The notes under the pieces: generated by a model
Database searches by the model: none
What the model saw: the letters and a program-made list of their open reading frames with translations, nothing else
Told to the model about the DNA's origin: nothing
In this document: piece after piece, positions 36,526 to 46,831 of the stretch
Layout of the letters: each line of letters opens with the position of its first letter
How positions within the stretch are numbered: position 1 is the stretch's first letter
Program-made: the position numbers and the translations under genes
From: Cyclonatronum proteinivorum
Lineage (GTDB): Bacteria > Bacteroidota > Rhodothermia > Balneolales > Cyclonatronaceae
Direction: 5' to 3'
Assembly (NCBI RefSeq): GCF_003353065.1
Contig: NZ_CP027806.1
Coordinates: 4,230,248 to 4,294,247, forward strand
DNA length: 64,000 nucleotides

Positions 36526-37227
36526 TCAGCTGATCGGATCAAACCGGTCCCACGGTGCCCCCTCCGGCCACGTTGCCTGAAACGACAGTTGTTCATCTCG
36601 TGTAGGGTGCATAAAAGCGAGCTTCCACGAAAGCAGGGCAAGATTGCGGCCCTGCGGCTGATTGCCGTCGCCGTACTTATAATCACCCCAAAGCGGATAG
36701 CCGGCATGTGCACACTGCACCCGTATCTGATGGGGACGCCCGGTCTCCAGACAAACATGCAGCAGGCTGAGTCCGCCTTCATGTGCGCAGCTGCGCAGGC
36801 TCAGCCGGGCCTCCTTAGCCGCCCGCTCATTGCCGGACCGCACCACCCGCACCCGATTCTTAGCGACATCTTTCAGCAGGAAATCCCGCAGCTCAGCCCG
36901 GGCAGGCGGCGCCCCCTCCACCACCGCAAGATACTCCTTGCTCAGATCCCGCCTGCGAAACTGATCCGACAGCCGCGAAGCCGCCTTGGACGTACGCGCA
37001 AAAACCATCAGCCCCGAAGCCGGCCGATCAATCCGGTGCACCATCCCCAGAAAAACATTGCCCGGCTTATTGTACTTTTCCTTGATATAAGCCTTCAGCG
37101 CATTCAGCAAATCCGGATCACCGCTTGCATCTTCCTGCACCGGCACATTCGGCAGCTTGTACACCACAAGCAGATGATTATCTTCAAAAACAGGTTCAAA
37201 AAGCGGTACATCGTCGGTTGAATGCAT
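36526..37227 (-). CDS. RluA-family pseudouridine synthase
   Basis: Converts uridine to pseudouridine in rRNA or tRNA. 233 residues, the short RluA type without an S4 domain. The catalytic motif HRIDRPASG has Asp67; the family has HRLDxxTSG. Other blocks are KEYLAVVEG (about 97-105) and LETGRPHQIRVQCAHAGYPLWGD (about 161-183). The exact target site cannot be assigned. It stands alone on the minus strand. Confidence 0.92.
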   Translation of the reverse strand: MHSTDDVPLFEPVFEDNHLLVVYKLPNVPVQEDASGDPDLLNALKAYIKEKYNKPGNVFLGMVHRIDRPASGLMVFARTSKAASRLSDQFRRRDLSKEYLAVVEGAPPARAELRDFLLKDVAKNRVRVVRSGNERAAKEARLSLRSCAHEGGLSLLHVCLETGRPHQIRVQCAHAGYPLWGDYKYGDGNQPQGRNLALLSWKLAFMHPTRDEQLSFQATWPEGAPWDRFDPIS

Positions 37228-37412
37228 AGATCAGTTTAAGGACAGTAAAATGCGGGTTAGGGGAAAGACTTCCGGCTAAAATGCAACTCTTTTAGCTATG
37301 TTAAATGGGCTGACTTTTTTATAATGAAAGTACGCATCTTCAAAACATCTGAATCACGATAATATATCATCTGCCTTTTCTTTTTTACAAACCATGTCCT
37401 TTAATAGTATCC

Positions 37413-37787
37413 TTGCAGCGACTCACAAAGAAATTTGGGCGTGGGTTCTCCACATCTAATCCGGAATACATGCGGTTGTTTAATCTCACCTATTCAAAAT
37501 CCGAAACACTGTCTCGGAAATCAGAAAATCCCCCTCCACGCATTGGAATTTCCCAAACCCTGTCCGGGAAATCTCAAAAACAGCCTTCGTTTGCCGGAAA
37601 ACCGCAGACAGTGTCTGCTGTTTTTAACCTTAGCTGGTCGCACTATCTCAAGCTGATGCGGATTGATGATCCGGCAGAGCGTCGTTTTTATGAGATTGAG
37701 AGTGCAGAAAACAACTGGAGCATACGGGAGCTGCAGCGGCAGTTCGGAAATTCCGGACTACTGAATCGAACGGGAAATACTTTTTGA
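37413..37787 (+). pseudogene. DUF1016 (YhcG-like) nuclease fragment
   Basis: Remnant of a DUF1016/PDDEXK family protein. Recognisable pieces are LTKKFGRGFSTSNPEYMRLF at the start and LSWSHYLKLMRIDDPAERRF then FYEIESAENNWSIRELQRQ. The N-terminal helix-turn-helix part and the C-terminal PDDEXK catalytic domain are missing. A short repetitive stretch (SRKSENP..., SGKSQKQP...) interrupts the middle. DUF1016 proteins are common in restriction and defence islands, which fits the neighbours. A stop ends the frame soon after the conserved block. Confidence 0.75.
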
Positions 37788-37880
37788 CCAACTTCAAAAA
37801 ACTCGATGTCATCATACTAATTGTCTGGGGGTATCTGATGCCGAATCAGATCATGAACAATTTTAAATGAGTACTTATTT

Positions 37881-40800
37881 ATGGCAACAAATGAAAGAAA
37901 TACCATTATTGAAGCAATAAACAGACTTCAGGATAAACTAATTGACCTGAGTGGATTCAATCGTTTAATTAACTTCAAACATACCAAAGGCAGGTCATTA
38001 CAGCTGGCTAATGCAGCTCTTCAAAATGTGTATGACCGTTTAATCAACGATGGTAAGTCTATTGATATACAAGCACTGCCTGAGCCTGATGAGTCAGACT
38101 ATGTGTCGCGTAATGGGAGAATGCAGCGCCCGGATGAAAAAAGCTGGGCTACAATTCAAGGCGTTAATACAGATTATACACTCCCTTTGAAATCAGATGA
38201 AAAGGACGCATATAAGTTATCGGCTTTGCAATACGAACACAAGTTAGGCACTCTTCTTCGCAAGATCGAAAGGGAAGCAAGGTTGGGCATAGAGGAAACA
38301 GGTTCAAATATGCTTTACCTGATTATGGGTTTTCTCGAATACCCTGACCGACCTGACGGTGAGCGCTTGTATCAGGCACCGCTTCTAAGCATTCCGATTT
38401 CAATCACAAAGGAAAAGAAGAGAGGTAAGATCAAATACAGCATTTCTTACACAGGAGAAGACATAACGGAGAACCTGTCGCTAATGAAAAAGCTTTTGGA
38501 TGATTTTGACATCGATTTCCCCGATTTACCTGAAGATGAGATTAACTTTGAGCAATTTTTTAGCAAGATTGAGAAGGTTATAAGAGATAAGCGGAATTTT
38601 GAAATTAAGCCTTTTGCGTCAATAGGCTTACTCAGCTACTCAAGTATGCTGCTGTACAAGGACTTAGATCCTAAAAAGTGGGATAAAAGGGGTAGAGAAA
38701 ACAGGCTGTATGAAAATGAGGTTATCACACAGATTTTTGGCGAAAAAGGGGAAAACGAAAACGACCTGACGCCGGATATCTTCGAAGAAAACAATGTGGA
38801 AAGTGAAAAAGGTGATCAGGTACCGCTGATATTTGATGCTGACAGTTCGCAGCACAGTGCGATAATGGAGGTTATTTACAATAAAAAGAATTTGGTAATT
38901 GAAGGTCCTCCTGGCACGGGTAAATCTCAAACGATTGCAAACCTTCTCGCAACCTGTCTAAAAAACGGAAAGAAGGTTCTGTTTGTGTCTGAGAAGTTAG
39001 CAGCTCTCCAGGTTGTGCGAAAACGTCTCGAACAAGCCGGGCTTGGCATTTTTACACTCGAACTCCACAGTAATAAAACCAACAGGAAAGAGGTACTGAA
39101 GGATATTGAGCGACGTGTTAAAAGCAATCGCTTCAAAGTCCAAAATAGCTTTGGAGAGGAAGAACTTAAGCAAAAAAGAGCTGAACTAAAGAATTACTCC
39201 ACAGCTCTTCAACACAAAGTGAATAGCAGGATTGATTTCACTGTTCAGGAGTTAGTCTGGAAAAAAGAATATAGCAGGCAGCAGCTTATAGAGATTGCTG
39301 AGCAAATAGAGCATTTAAAATTGGAAAATGCGGTTGACTTATCATTCGAGCAGTTGAACAAGATCAAAAAAGTACTCCAAAGCCTTGCCGTTTACTATAA
39401 GCAGGTTGGCACTGTTGGCTCTAAAAACCCTTTTTTTGGAATATATCTCCCTGACCTCAATCTTTTTGACAGTTCCAAGTTGTTTAATGTTGTTGAAAGG
39501 CTTAAAAATGCGGCTGCAAAGCTTGGGGGTACTATTGAAGAATTTGATGATAAATACAACGTCGACTATTACAATGCAGGCAGGCATTATTGGAGTCAGC
39601 AATTAGGCGAAATTCGTTGTTTTCACCAATCTATGCCGGAGTCATTGCCATATAATATTACTGCAAAGCTATGTGAAAATGGCGTTTTAAAACCACACGT
39701 AAGACACCATTTTTATACTCTGCAAAAGCAACTCAATGATTTAAATGAGTTTAACAACACAGTTTCCTCATACTTCAATATAAGCAAAGATTTTGTAGCT
39801 ATACCTTATTCAGAAGTAAATGAGGCTGTAAGTAATTTTGCTGAACTAAACCTCGATAAACTGCCAATTAGTGAAATTGGCAGGCAAAGAGAAGTTTTTA
39901 TTACACATTGTGCGACACTGCATGCAAAAGTTGACAGTCTTAACCAAAAGCTCAGCTCAATCGGCGTCAGAGAAATCACAAATAGCTCGGACATACAGCA
40001 TTTAAACTTATTTGTTGATCATATCCTTAGCTCAAATAGTGAAATATTCAGATATCAGTCTCCTCAACTCGTGGGCAAAAGTAACCTCGATGATATCAGG
40101 CAAATTATTGACACGTACAGGAGCATCAAGAGGCAGTGGACAACCTTAGGCAATATATTCTATCTGGATATACTTCCTCCTGAAAGAGATATCAAGAAAG
40201 CAATTTCTGTGCTAAGGGAGGGAAATAAATGGTACCGGATTTTCCAGAAAAGGTGGAGAGATGCAGTAAATAGCCATAAACAGATATCAAAATCTAAAAA
40301 GACTGTTGACTCAGATAAGCGCCTAAAAGACCTTGAATTGCTATCCAGAATTCTAAATGAGATAGAAAGCTTTAATACCGGATCTTTAGTTAAAGAGTAC
40401 TTTACTAAAGAAAACAATCCTTTCGGGAATATTGATTTTGAAGCTCTATCGGATCTTATCGATTGGAACGAGAAGTACAATTCGCTTAGAGGTAACCTGT
40501 ATCACAAAGAAGCTGTAAGACTTGTAAGAAGTGCAATAAGGGAATTAAAAGACAAAATGTATCCGGTACAGGAAGAGATAAGAGAGGTTATTTTAATTGA
40601 GCGTCAACTAAATGAACTGTTTCAAAATCCTGTCTTATCAAACCAAGTAGACTACACGGTATTCCTGAAGAGTGTAGCAATTATCGACACATGGCTAAAT
40701 AGAAGGTTTCAATGGATTGAAACTTACGTGAAGCCTTCCATATGTCCCGAGCATATTCAAAAAGCTATGAATGCATACGAATCGATAAAGCGATTACAAT

Positions 40801-43268
40801 CGGATATAACATCTCAACCAGAGTACCCGGTTCTGTTTGGTGAAGAGTTTAGAGGATCAAAAACAAATGTCAATCCTATTGAGGAATTAATTTATCAAAT
40901 TGAAAAATTATCGAATTCTGAGATTAGTGAGTCCATACGGACAGGTATGGTTACTGATAATTTGTTTATTCAGGTAAAAGAAGCAGAAGAGATTCTCTCA
41001 AAAATACATCAGGAGTATCAGGTTCTCGATGAGGAATTCAATGCTTTAGATACATTATGTAAGACCAATCGCAAAGCGTTCATTACGAATGCTGCCTCAC
41101 CTGGTGCTAATGAGCATAACTGCATTATTCACAGGTGCAACCTAATTTTGGACAACGCTAAGCAGATTGAGCCCAATCATACATATGCTATCTTCAGGCA
41201 AAAAGCAAGCAGTCTGAATCTCCAAAACTTTATTGAGCTTGCGGAGCAGGGTTTGCTTACTGAGAGTCGTGCGGAGGCAATGGTAGATTTTGCTTATGCT
41301 AATGAAATCCTGAAAAATGAATATTCACCGTCTGATGGGTTTGGCAAATACCATGGCAGCGAGTTAAACAATATCCGTACGGACTTCAGGAGATTGGATA
41401 AAAAATTGGAAGGCTGGCGAAGAAATGAAGTTCATGGTCATTGTTTATTTAATGCATATCCTCCAAAAGGAAGTAACAGCCCCATAGTCGATGAAAAGAC
41501 AGAAATGGGGCTAATCAAACTCCTATTACCCCAGAAACGTCCAAGGGTAACTGTCCGGAAACTAATTAACAGAGCACCGAAATCGCTCCAGGAGCTTAAA
41601 CCCTGTTTTATGATGGGTCCCCAAGCCGTAGCTCAGTACCTTACGCCTGGAGTAATTGAGTTTGACATAGTGATTATGGACGAGGCTTCACAGCTTAAGC
41701 CGGAATATGCAATAGGAGCAATTGCCAGAGCCAGACAGCTAGTTGTGGTTGGAGATTCGAACCAGCTCCCCCCTACGAGTTTTTTTAACAGGATGAATGA
41801 TAGCACGGATGACGATAGTGAAGAAACTGTAGCGGAATCAGAAAGCATCTTAGATTTATGCCGGTCGCAATTTAAAACTGTCAAAAAACTGCTGTGGCAT
41901 TATCGATCTCAACACCACAGTTTGATTGCTTTCTCTAACCTAAAATTCTATGATAATGAGCTATTGGTTTTCCCTTCCCCCCGTGAGCAAAGCGACGATC
42001 TTGGCTTAAGTGCTATTTATTTAAAAGACGCGGTTTATGAGAATCAGGTAAATAAGCAAGAGGCCATCAAAGTGGCAGACATGTTAATTGAACATATGCT
42101 TAAAAAAAGCAAGGATTCAATTGGCGTGGTAACGCTAAACATCAAGCAGAAGGAGCTGATATCTGAAATTTTCGAAACCCGAAAACTTGAGCTAATTAAT
42201 GACGATGAAGTCTGGGAGCACTGGAATAATCAAGCAGAGCCGATTTTTATCAAAAACCTTGAAAACGTTCAGGGCGATGAGCGTGATTGTATAATTATAT
42301 CTACCACTTACGGTAAAGCACTAGGAACTAAAGTTGTAAGGCAGAATTTTGGTCCGATTAGTAATCCCGATGGATGGAGGCGACTAAATGTGCTTTTTAC
42401 AAGAGCCAGAAAATCTGTTACCGTAGTAACTTCACTACTTCCCTCTGATATTCTTACAGACAGAGCTACTCATGACGGATCCAAAGTATTGCAGCAGTAT
42501 TTGGCATATATCCAAACTGGTGTGTTGGAACAGGGTCAGAATACTGGAATGGAGCCTGATAGTGAATTCGAAAGGGCGGTTATAAAAGTTCTCGAAAGGC
42601 ATGGTTTTGATGTAACTCCGCAGTTGGGCGTAGCTGGTTACAGAATAGATATAGCAGTAAAAAATCCCAAATCACGAAATTCCTACATGGCCGCCATTGA
42701 ATGCGATGGTGCACAATACCATTCTGCCAAATCAGCTAGAGATCGGGATCGAATAAGACAGGAAGTGCTTGAGTCTTTAGGTTGGGAAAATAAGATTTGG
42801 AGGATTTGGTCAACGGATTGGTTTAGAAACCCTGAAGCTGAAACTGCTAAGCTGATCAGCTTTTTGAACTCATTGGAAACCTATACAGAGTACACATCGG
42901 CGAACAGGGAACCTTGGGTAACAATAACTTCCAAAGGTGAGGTGCAAGATTCTGGTTTTCAGACTCCTATTGTTGGTTCTGTAATTGGTGATATTGAAGA
43001 CATAGATGAAACCATTTCCCAACTTGAAGAAAAAGAAGTAGTGGAAGTCGGGGATACGGTTATATATCAAGAGAAATCAGAGCGTAGCAAGAATATGGAA
43101 GTGACCATAACAATCAATAATACTAATGATAAGAAAAAACTGATTGCAAGGAAGGCACCCCTTGCCCAGGCGCTCTTGAATGCATCGGTAGGCGATGAAG
43201 TAACTCTTGACCTAAAAAACGATGTGTCGAGAGTTTTTGTGGTTAAAGAGATTAGGAAAGCAAAATAG
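37881..43268 (+). CDS. DUF4011 helicase / Vsr-like nuclease with GreA-type C-terminal domain
   Basis: Very large (1795 residues) predicted defence protein. In order: DUF4011 N-terminus (about 1-270); superfamily I helicase part A with Walker A GPPGTGKS near 343-350; a long helical insertion with coiled coils (about 420-1220); helicase part B with Walker B DEASQLKPE near 1268, motif VVGDSNQLPPTSFF near 1290 and FTRARKSVTVVTS near 1508; a PD-(D/E)XK nuclease of the Vsr-like MTES_1575 type (RIDIAV near 1590, ECDGAQYHSAKSARDRDR near 1606-1623); and a C-terminal GreA/GreB-like domain (about 1715-1795; VGDTVIYQ, PLAQALLNASVGDEV). This resembles the single-gene defence protein called Hhe, but that family usually ends in DUF3320. 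AT-rich, unlike the flanking housekeeping genes. Antiphage activity is inferred. Confidence 0.85.
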   Translation: MATNERNTIIEAINRLQDKLIDLSGFNRLINFKHTKGRSLQLANAALQNVYDRLINDGKSIDIQALPEPDESDYVSRNGRMQRPDEKSWATIQGVNTDYTLPLKSDEKDAYKLSALQYEHKLGTLLRKIEREARLGIEETGSNMLYLIMGFLEYPDRPDGERLYQAPLLSIPISITKEKKRGKIKYSISYTGEDITENLSLMKKLLDDFDIDFPDLPEDEINFEQFFSKIEKVIRDKRNFEIKPFASIGLLSYSSMLLYKDLDPKKWDKRGRENRLYENEVITQIFGEKGENENDLTPDIFEENNVESEKGDQVPLIFDADSSQHSAIMEVIYNKKNLVIEGPPGTGKSQTIANLLATCLKNGKKVLFVSEKLAALQVVRKRLEQAGLGIFTLELHSNKTNRKEVLKDIERRVKSNRFKVQNSFGEEELKQKRAELKNYSTALQHKVNSRIDFTVQELVWKKEYSRQQLIEIAEQIEHLKLENAVDLSFEQLNKIKKVLQSLAVYYKQVGTVGSKNPFFGIYLPDLNLFDSSKLFNVVERLKNAAAKLGGTIEEFDDKYNVDYYNAGRHYWSQQLGEIRCFHQSMPESLPYNITAKLCENGVLKPHVRHHFYTLQKQLNDLNEFNNTVSSYFNISKDFVAIPYSEVNEAVSNFAELNLDKLPISEIGRQREVFITHCATLHAKVDSLNQKLSSIGVREITNSSDIQHLNLFVDHILSSNSEIFRYQSPQLVGKSNLDDIRQIIDTYRSIKRQWTTLGNIFYLDILPPERDIKKAISVLREGNKWYRIFQKRWRDAVNSHKQISKSKKTVDSDKRLKDLELLSRILNEIESFNTGSLVKEYFTKENNPFGNIDFEALSDLIDWNEKYNSLRGNLYHKEAVRLVRSAIRELKDKMYPVQEEIREVILIERQLNELFQNPVLSNQVDYTVFLKSVAIIDTWLNRRFQWIETYVKPSICPEHIQKAMNAYESIKRLQSDITSQPEYPVLFGEEFRGSKTNVNPIEELIYQIEKLSNSEISESIRTGMVTDNLFIQVKEAEEILSKIHQEYQVLDEEFNALDTLCKTNRKAFITNAASPGANEHNCIIHRCNLILDNAKQIEPNHTYAIFRQKASSLNLQNFIELAEQGLLTESRAEAMVDFAYANEILKNEYSPSDGFGKYHGSELNNIRTDFRRLDKKLEGWRRNEVHGHCLFNAYPPKGSNSPIVDEKTEMGLIKLLLPQKRPRVTVRKLINRAPKSLQELKPCFMMGPQAVAQYLTPGVIEFDIVIMDEASQLKPEYAIGAIARARQLVVVGDSNQLPPTSFFNRMNDSTDDDSEETVAESESILDLCRSQFKTVKKLLWHYRSQHHSLIAFSNLKFYDNELLVFPSPREQSDDLGLSAIYLKDAVYENQVNKQEAIKVADMLIEHMLKKSKDSIGVVTLNIKQKELISEIFETRKLELINDDEVWEHWNNQAEPIFIKNLENVQGDERDCIIISTTYGKALGTKVVRQNFGPISNPDGWRRLNVLFTRARKSVTVVTSLLPSDILTDRATHDGSKVLQQYLAYIQTGVLEQGQNTGMEPDSEFERAVIKVLERHGFDVTPQLGVAGYRIDIAVKNPKSRNSYMAAIECDGAQYHSAKSARDRDRIRQEVLESLGWENKIWRIWSTDWFRNPEAETAKLISFLNSLETYTEYTSANREPWVTITSKGEVQDSGFQTPIVGSVIGDIEDIDETISQLEEKEVVEVGDTVIYQEKSERSKNMEVTITINNTNDKKKLIARKAPLAQALLNASVGDEVTLDLKNDVSRVFVVKEIRKAK

Positions 43269-43402
43269 GCTTCTGAGATTTGTCATTTGAGCATTATACA
43301 ATGCCAGCAAAATTCACAAAAAAATCTTCAACTACAGAGTATGAGTTCATAAGCAAGTAATTTTCCCTTACTTCGTCTTAAACACCTAAGATATTCCTAC
43401 CA

Positions 43403-45415
43403 ATGCCATTCCAACCCACCAATATCACCCGTCAACACGTCGCAGCTGCAGTTCGGAAAATCAGGGAGGAAAATATTGCCGTAAACACATCTACAAGATA
43501 TGATGTGATTATTGATGGCGTAGCATATCCACCGAAGGAAATTATGCGGTATGCACACGAGCAGATGAACGGAGAGCTGTTATGGGAGCGTAGTGGAGGT
43601 GAACCAACCAATCGTTATTTGAAGGAGATGGGATTTGAGATTAGAGAGAAGGAGGCCAAAATAAGTTTAAATAAACTCCTGAATCAGTACTCAAGCTTTT
43701 TGGATAATCCAAACTATGAAGAGTTGTATAAATGGGAAGCTGTCCAAAATTTTCAGGAAAACTGGGATATTGAGGCTGAGGATTTTCAGGATATGTTCGC
43801 ACTGTCTTTCCAGCCGCCTAACTGCAATTTGTGGGAAAGCGGAAAATATTTCCCAAGAAAGATGATGTTGGAATTCATCTTGAATAAGCCCGAAGAAGTG
43901 CGTGATATGTTTCGTGATCTTTATGATGAGTCTCGTGATCTACTAAGTAGAATCAGATCTTTTAAACGAAAATCGCAAACCCGACTATCCGAAATTAAAA
44001 AAGAAGACAAAAACCATTTTCAGGATGATAGAGCTATTTCTGTTTATCTTGCCTGCAAATATCCTGAGAAATACTATTTGTACAAGTATACTATGTACAA
44101 AAGCTTCTACGGCCTTACGGGTATTGGACCTGCTCCAAAACATCGTAGCGAGGAAAACATATTAAACTATTTTCTGCTTTGTGATAAAGTCAGAGAGTTT
44201 ATTGAGCAAAATCCGGGAGTGATTGAAAAGCATCAATCATTAAGGAATGAGAAACACTATAAAGACGAGAGCAACCATATTCTAACACAGGATGTGATCT
44301 TCTGTGCTTCAAAAAAAGACTTTTGGGTCCATAATGAGCGTGAACCTGCAGCAGCCCCCAAACAGATAGACGATATGAATAATAAGACGCAGCCAATGCC
44401 CCTCAACCAAATTCTGTTCGGACCACCCGGTACCGGGAAGACATACCATACAGTCAATAAAGCGCTACAAATTGTGGATCCGGCGTTTTACCAGCAAAAT
44501 GAAGGAAACCGTCAAGCACTCATCAGGCGGTACACTGAGCTGCTGATTACCGATTGGGATGATACTGAGGAAAAGAAAATTGTCTTTGTCACCTTTCATC
44601 AGAGCTTTACATACGAGGATTTTGTGGAAGGTATCAAGCCGGTTGAAAAAGACGGCAAGCTTACCTATACCATCGAAGACGGGGTATTCAAACGGATTTG
44701 CCGGGAAGCTGTAAACGGGAACCGGGTGCTCATCATTGATGAAATCAACCGGGGGAATATTGCACAGATATTTGGAGAGCTCATCACACTGATCGAGCCG
44801 GATAAGCGGAAAGGTGCGGATGAAGAACTTCGGGTGATTCTGCCCTATTCCAAAACCGAATTCAGCGTGCCGGCTCATCTCCACATCATAGGCACCATGA
44901 ACACCGCCGACCGCAGCGTGGAGGCGCTTGATACGGCTCTTAGGCGCAGGTTCTCCTTTGAGGAGCTGCCGCCAAAGCCGGGCCTCATCGCAGAAGAAGG
45001 CGCTTCAAAGGAAAATGGCGGAGAGGTGATGGTTCGGGAAACCCGCATCAGTCTTTACGAGCTACTTAGTACAATCAATAACCGGATAGAGAAACTGCTC
45101 GACAAAGATCATCTGATTGGTCATTCTTACTTTATGAAAGTCAGCAGCAGTGCAGATTTGCGCACGGTTTTTCAGCATAACATTATCCCGCTGCTGGAGG
45201 AGTATTTTTATGGTGATAAAGGCAAAATTCAGCTTGTGCTTGGTCGCGGGTTTGTGGAGCGGAAAGAGAACGGGCAGTCTGTCGGATTTGCGGCTTCTGA
45301 TTACGATGACAGCGTTTTCGATGACCGTGAAATCTGGCACATTACTGACGCTTGGAGAACCAGCGATCAGGCATTTGAAGCCGCGCTCCTGACACTGCTC
45401 AACAAGCCGGAGTAA
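43403..45415 (+). CDS. mcrB: McrB-like AAA+ GTPase subunit
   Basis: 670-residue motor and recognition subunit of a type IV (McrBC-like) restriction system. N-terminal domain 1 (about 1-82; VIIDGVAYPPKEIMRYAHEQ) is a small module found at the start of several restriction proteins. A middle region (about 83-320) has no family I can name and probably binds DNA. The McrB AAA+ core follows: Walker A FGPPGTGKT near 338-346, the FVTFHQSFTYEDFVEG block, the McrB signature IIDEINRGNIAQIFGELI near 443-460, and GTMNTADRSVEALDTALRRRF near 500. It lies 134 bases after the helicase gene and 6 bases before mcrC. It would target modified DNA by family. Confidence 0.92.
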   Translation: MPFQPTNITRQHVAAAVRKIREENIAVNTSTRYDVIIDGVAYPPKEIMRYAHEQMNGELLWERSGGEPTNRYLKEMGFEIREKEAKISLNKLLNQYSSFLDNPNYEELYKWEAVQNFQENWDIEAEDFQDMFALSFQPPNCNLWESGKYFPRKMMLEFILNKPEEVRDMFRDLYDESRDLLSRIRSFKRKSQTRLSEIKKEDKNHFQDDRAISVYLACKYPEKYYLYKYTMYKSFYGLTGIGPAPKHRSEENILNYFLLCDKVREFIEQNPGVIEKHQSLRNEKHYKDESNHILTQDVIFCASKKDFWVHNEREPAAAPKQIDDMNNKTQPMPLNQILFGPPGTGKTYHTVNKALQIVDPAFYQQNEGNRQALIRRYTELLITDWDDTEEKKIVFVTFHQSFTYEDFVEGIKPVEKDGKLTYTIEDGVFKRICREAVNGNRVLIIDEINRGNIAQIFGELITLIEPDKRKGADEELRVILPYSKTEFSVPAHLHIIGTMNTADRSVEALDTALRRRFSFEELPPKPGLIAEEGASKENGGEVMVRETRISLYELLSTINNRIEKLLDKDHLIGHSYFMKVSSSADLRTVFQHNIIPLLEEYFYGDKGKIQLVLGRGFVERKENGQSVGFAASDYDDSVFDDREIWHITDAWRTSDQAFEAALLTLLNKPE

Positions 45416-45421
45416 CGGCAG

Positions 45422-46675
45422 ATGGGCAGGGAGAATATCATAACGGTGTTTGAACACGACCGGTTGCTGGTCAGAGAGGGCTCCCCGTTAACCAAAAACA
45501 CGTTTGAGCAGTTAGTGCTGTACCACGGTGCTAACGGCACGCCCTATTTTTCACTGCTGCATAAAGGGGTAAAGTTTAATCAGTTTGTGGGCGTTATTCA
45601 GGTCGGAGGCACTACAATAGAAGTCCTTCCAAAGCCTGATCGGGCCGGGGCTGACAAAATCGTTTGGCGGAATGTACTGATCAGCATGCTTCGTACAGTG
45701 ACCGGCATTGAGGCCGGGGTAACGTCGAAGTCCAGCCTGCGCCTGAACCGCAATTCAATTTTTGATCTCTATATCGAGCTGTTCCTGAATGAGTGCGAGC
45801 GTATCACCCATCAGGGATTGTCCAAAAAGTACCGTAAGGTCACCGAAAATCAAACGGCGCTCAGGGGCAGGCTTCACATGCCGGGACAGATACGCGATAA
45901 TCTGATCCACAAAGAGCGGTTTCATGCAGCATACAGCACCTACGATCACAATCACATCCTGAATCAGGTGCTTAAAGAAACCCTCCGTGTGTTGTCGCTG
46001 ATTACGATACGCACAGACTTGCGAAGCCGCGTAATGCGGCAGCAGCTCTGCTTCGATGAGGTTTCGGATCAGCGTATAACAGAGGAGAAGCTCCGTCGGA
46101 TACGGCTCAATCGTCAAACCGAGCGATATGCCGAGGCGCTTGCAATCGCGAGGCTCATACTACTGAACTACCATCCCGATATTTCTAAAGGCAACAACCA
46201 CATCCTGGCCTTGATGTTCGACATGAATCAGCTTTGGGAGCTGTTCGTGGTGAAAGTTCTGAAGCACCACCTTTCGCAGCGCTACAGGGTGATGGCGCAG
46301 CAGAGCAGGGTATTCTGGCGCTCAGCTCAGAGCCGGAAGCGACTGAAGCCGGATATCATTCTGGATCCGCTGGACGAGCAATCGGGCAGAATTATTATTG
46401 ATACCAAGTGGAAAACACCCACTGACTCCGGCCCCTCAGACAACGACCTACGCCAAATCTATGCCTACAACCAGCTATTTGGTAGCAGTCACGGCATACT
46501 GCTTTACCCCGGGTCAAACACCCGCGTTACAGGACGCTTTCAAACCGAAAAGGGTCAAAGCTGCTGCACCATGCTGAAAGTCAACGTAACCGACCAAAGC
46601 GGAAACCTCCTAAAGGGGGACGTAATAGGGGAAAGTTTGCGGATGGTGATGGGGTGCTACACGCATAATTGGTAA
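45422..46675 (+). CDS. mcrC: McrC-like nuclease subunit
   Basis: 417-residue partner of McrB that supplies the endonuclease. The N-terminal half is the McrC family region (GVIQVGGTTIEVLPKPD near 59-73; SIFDLYIELFLNECERI near 112-128). The C-terminal PD-(D/E)XK core is LKPDIIL near 312 with IIIDTKWK near 323-330. Only 6 bases separate it from mcrB, so they are one operon. Its start ATG follows the mcrB stop. Confidence 0.93.
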   Translation: MGRENIITVFEHDRLLVREGSPLTKNTFEQLVLYHGANGTPYFSLLHKGVKFNQFVGVIQVGGTTIEVLPKPDRAGADKIVWRNVLISMLRTVTGIEAGVTSKSSLRLNRNSIFDLYIELFLNECERITHQGLSKKYRKVTENQTALRGRLHMPGQIRDNLIHKERFHAAYSTYDHNHILNQVLKETLRVLSLITIRTDLRSRVMRQQLCFDEVSDQRITEEKLRRIRLNRQTERYAEALAIARLILLNYHPDISKGNNHILALMFDMNQLWELFVVKVLKHHLSQRYRVMAQQSRVFWRSAQSRKRLKPDIILDPLDEQSGRIIIDTKWKTPTDSGPSDNDLRQIYAYNQLFGSSHGILLYPGSNTRVTGRFQTEKGQSCCTMLKVNVTDQSGNLLKGDVIGESLRMVMGCYTHNW

Positions 46676-46831
46676 ATTTCCGCTTTAACTATGATAAATC
46701 AGGGCAATTTGCGTAATTCTGGAGCTTTCTAAATTAATTTAGGGGAAATCAAGCCTATAAGTGATTTCGATATTATATTTTGAACAAGGCAAAGAGGTGA
46801 ACGACAGCAGTAAACCTGTAGGTTGATTTAA

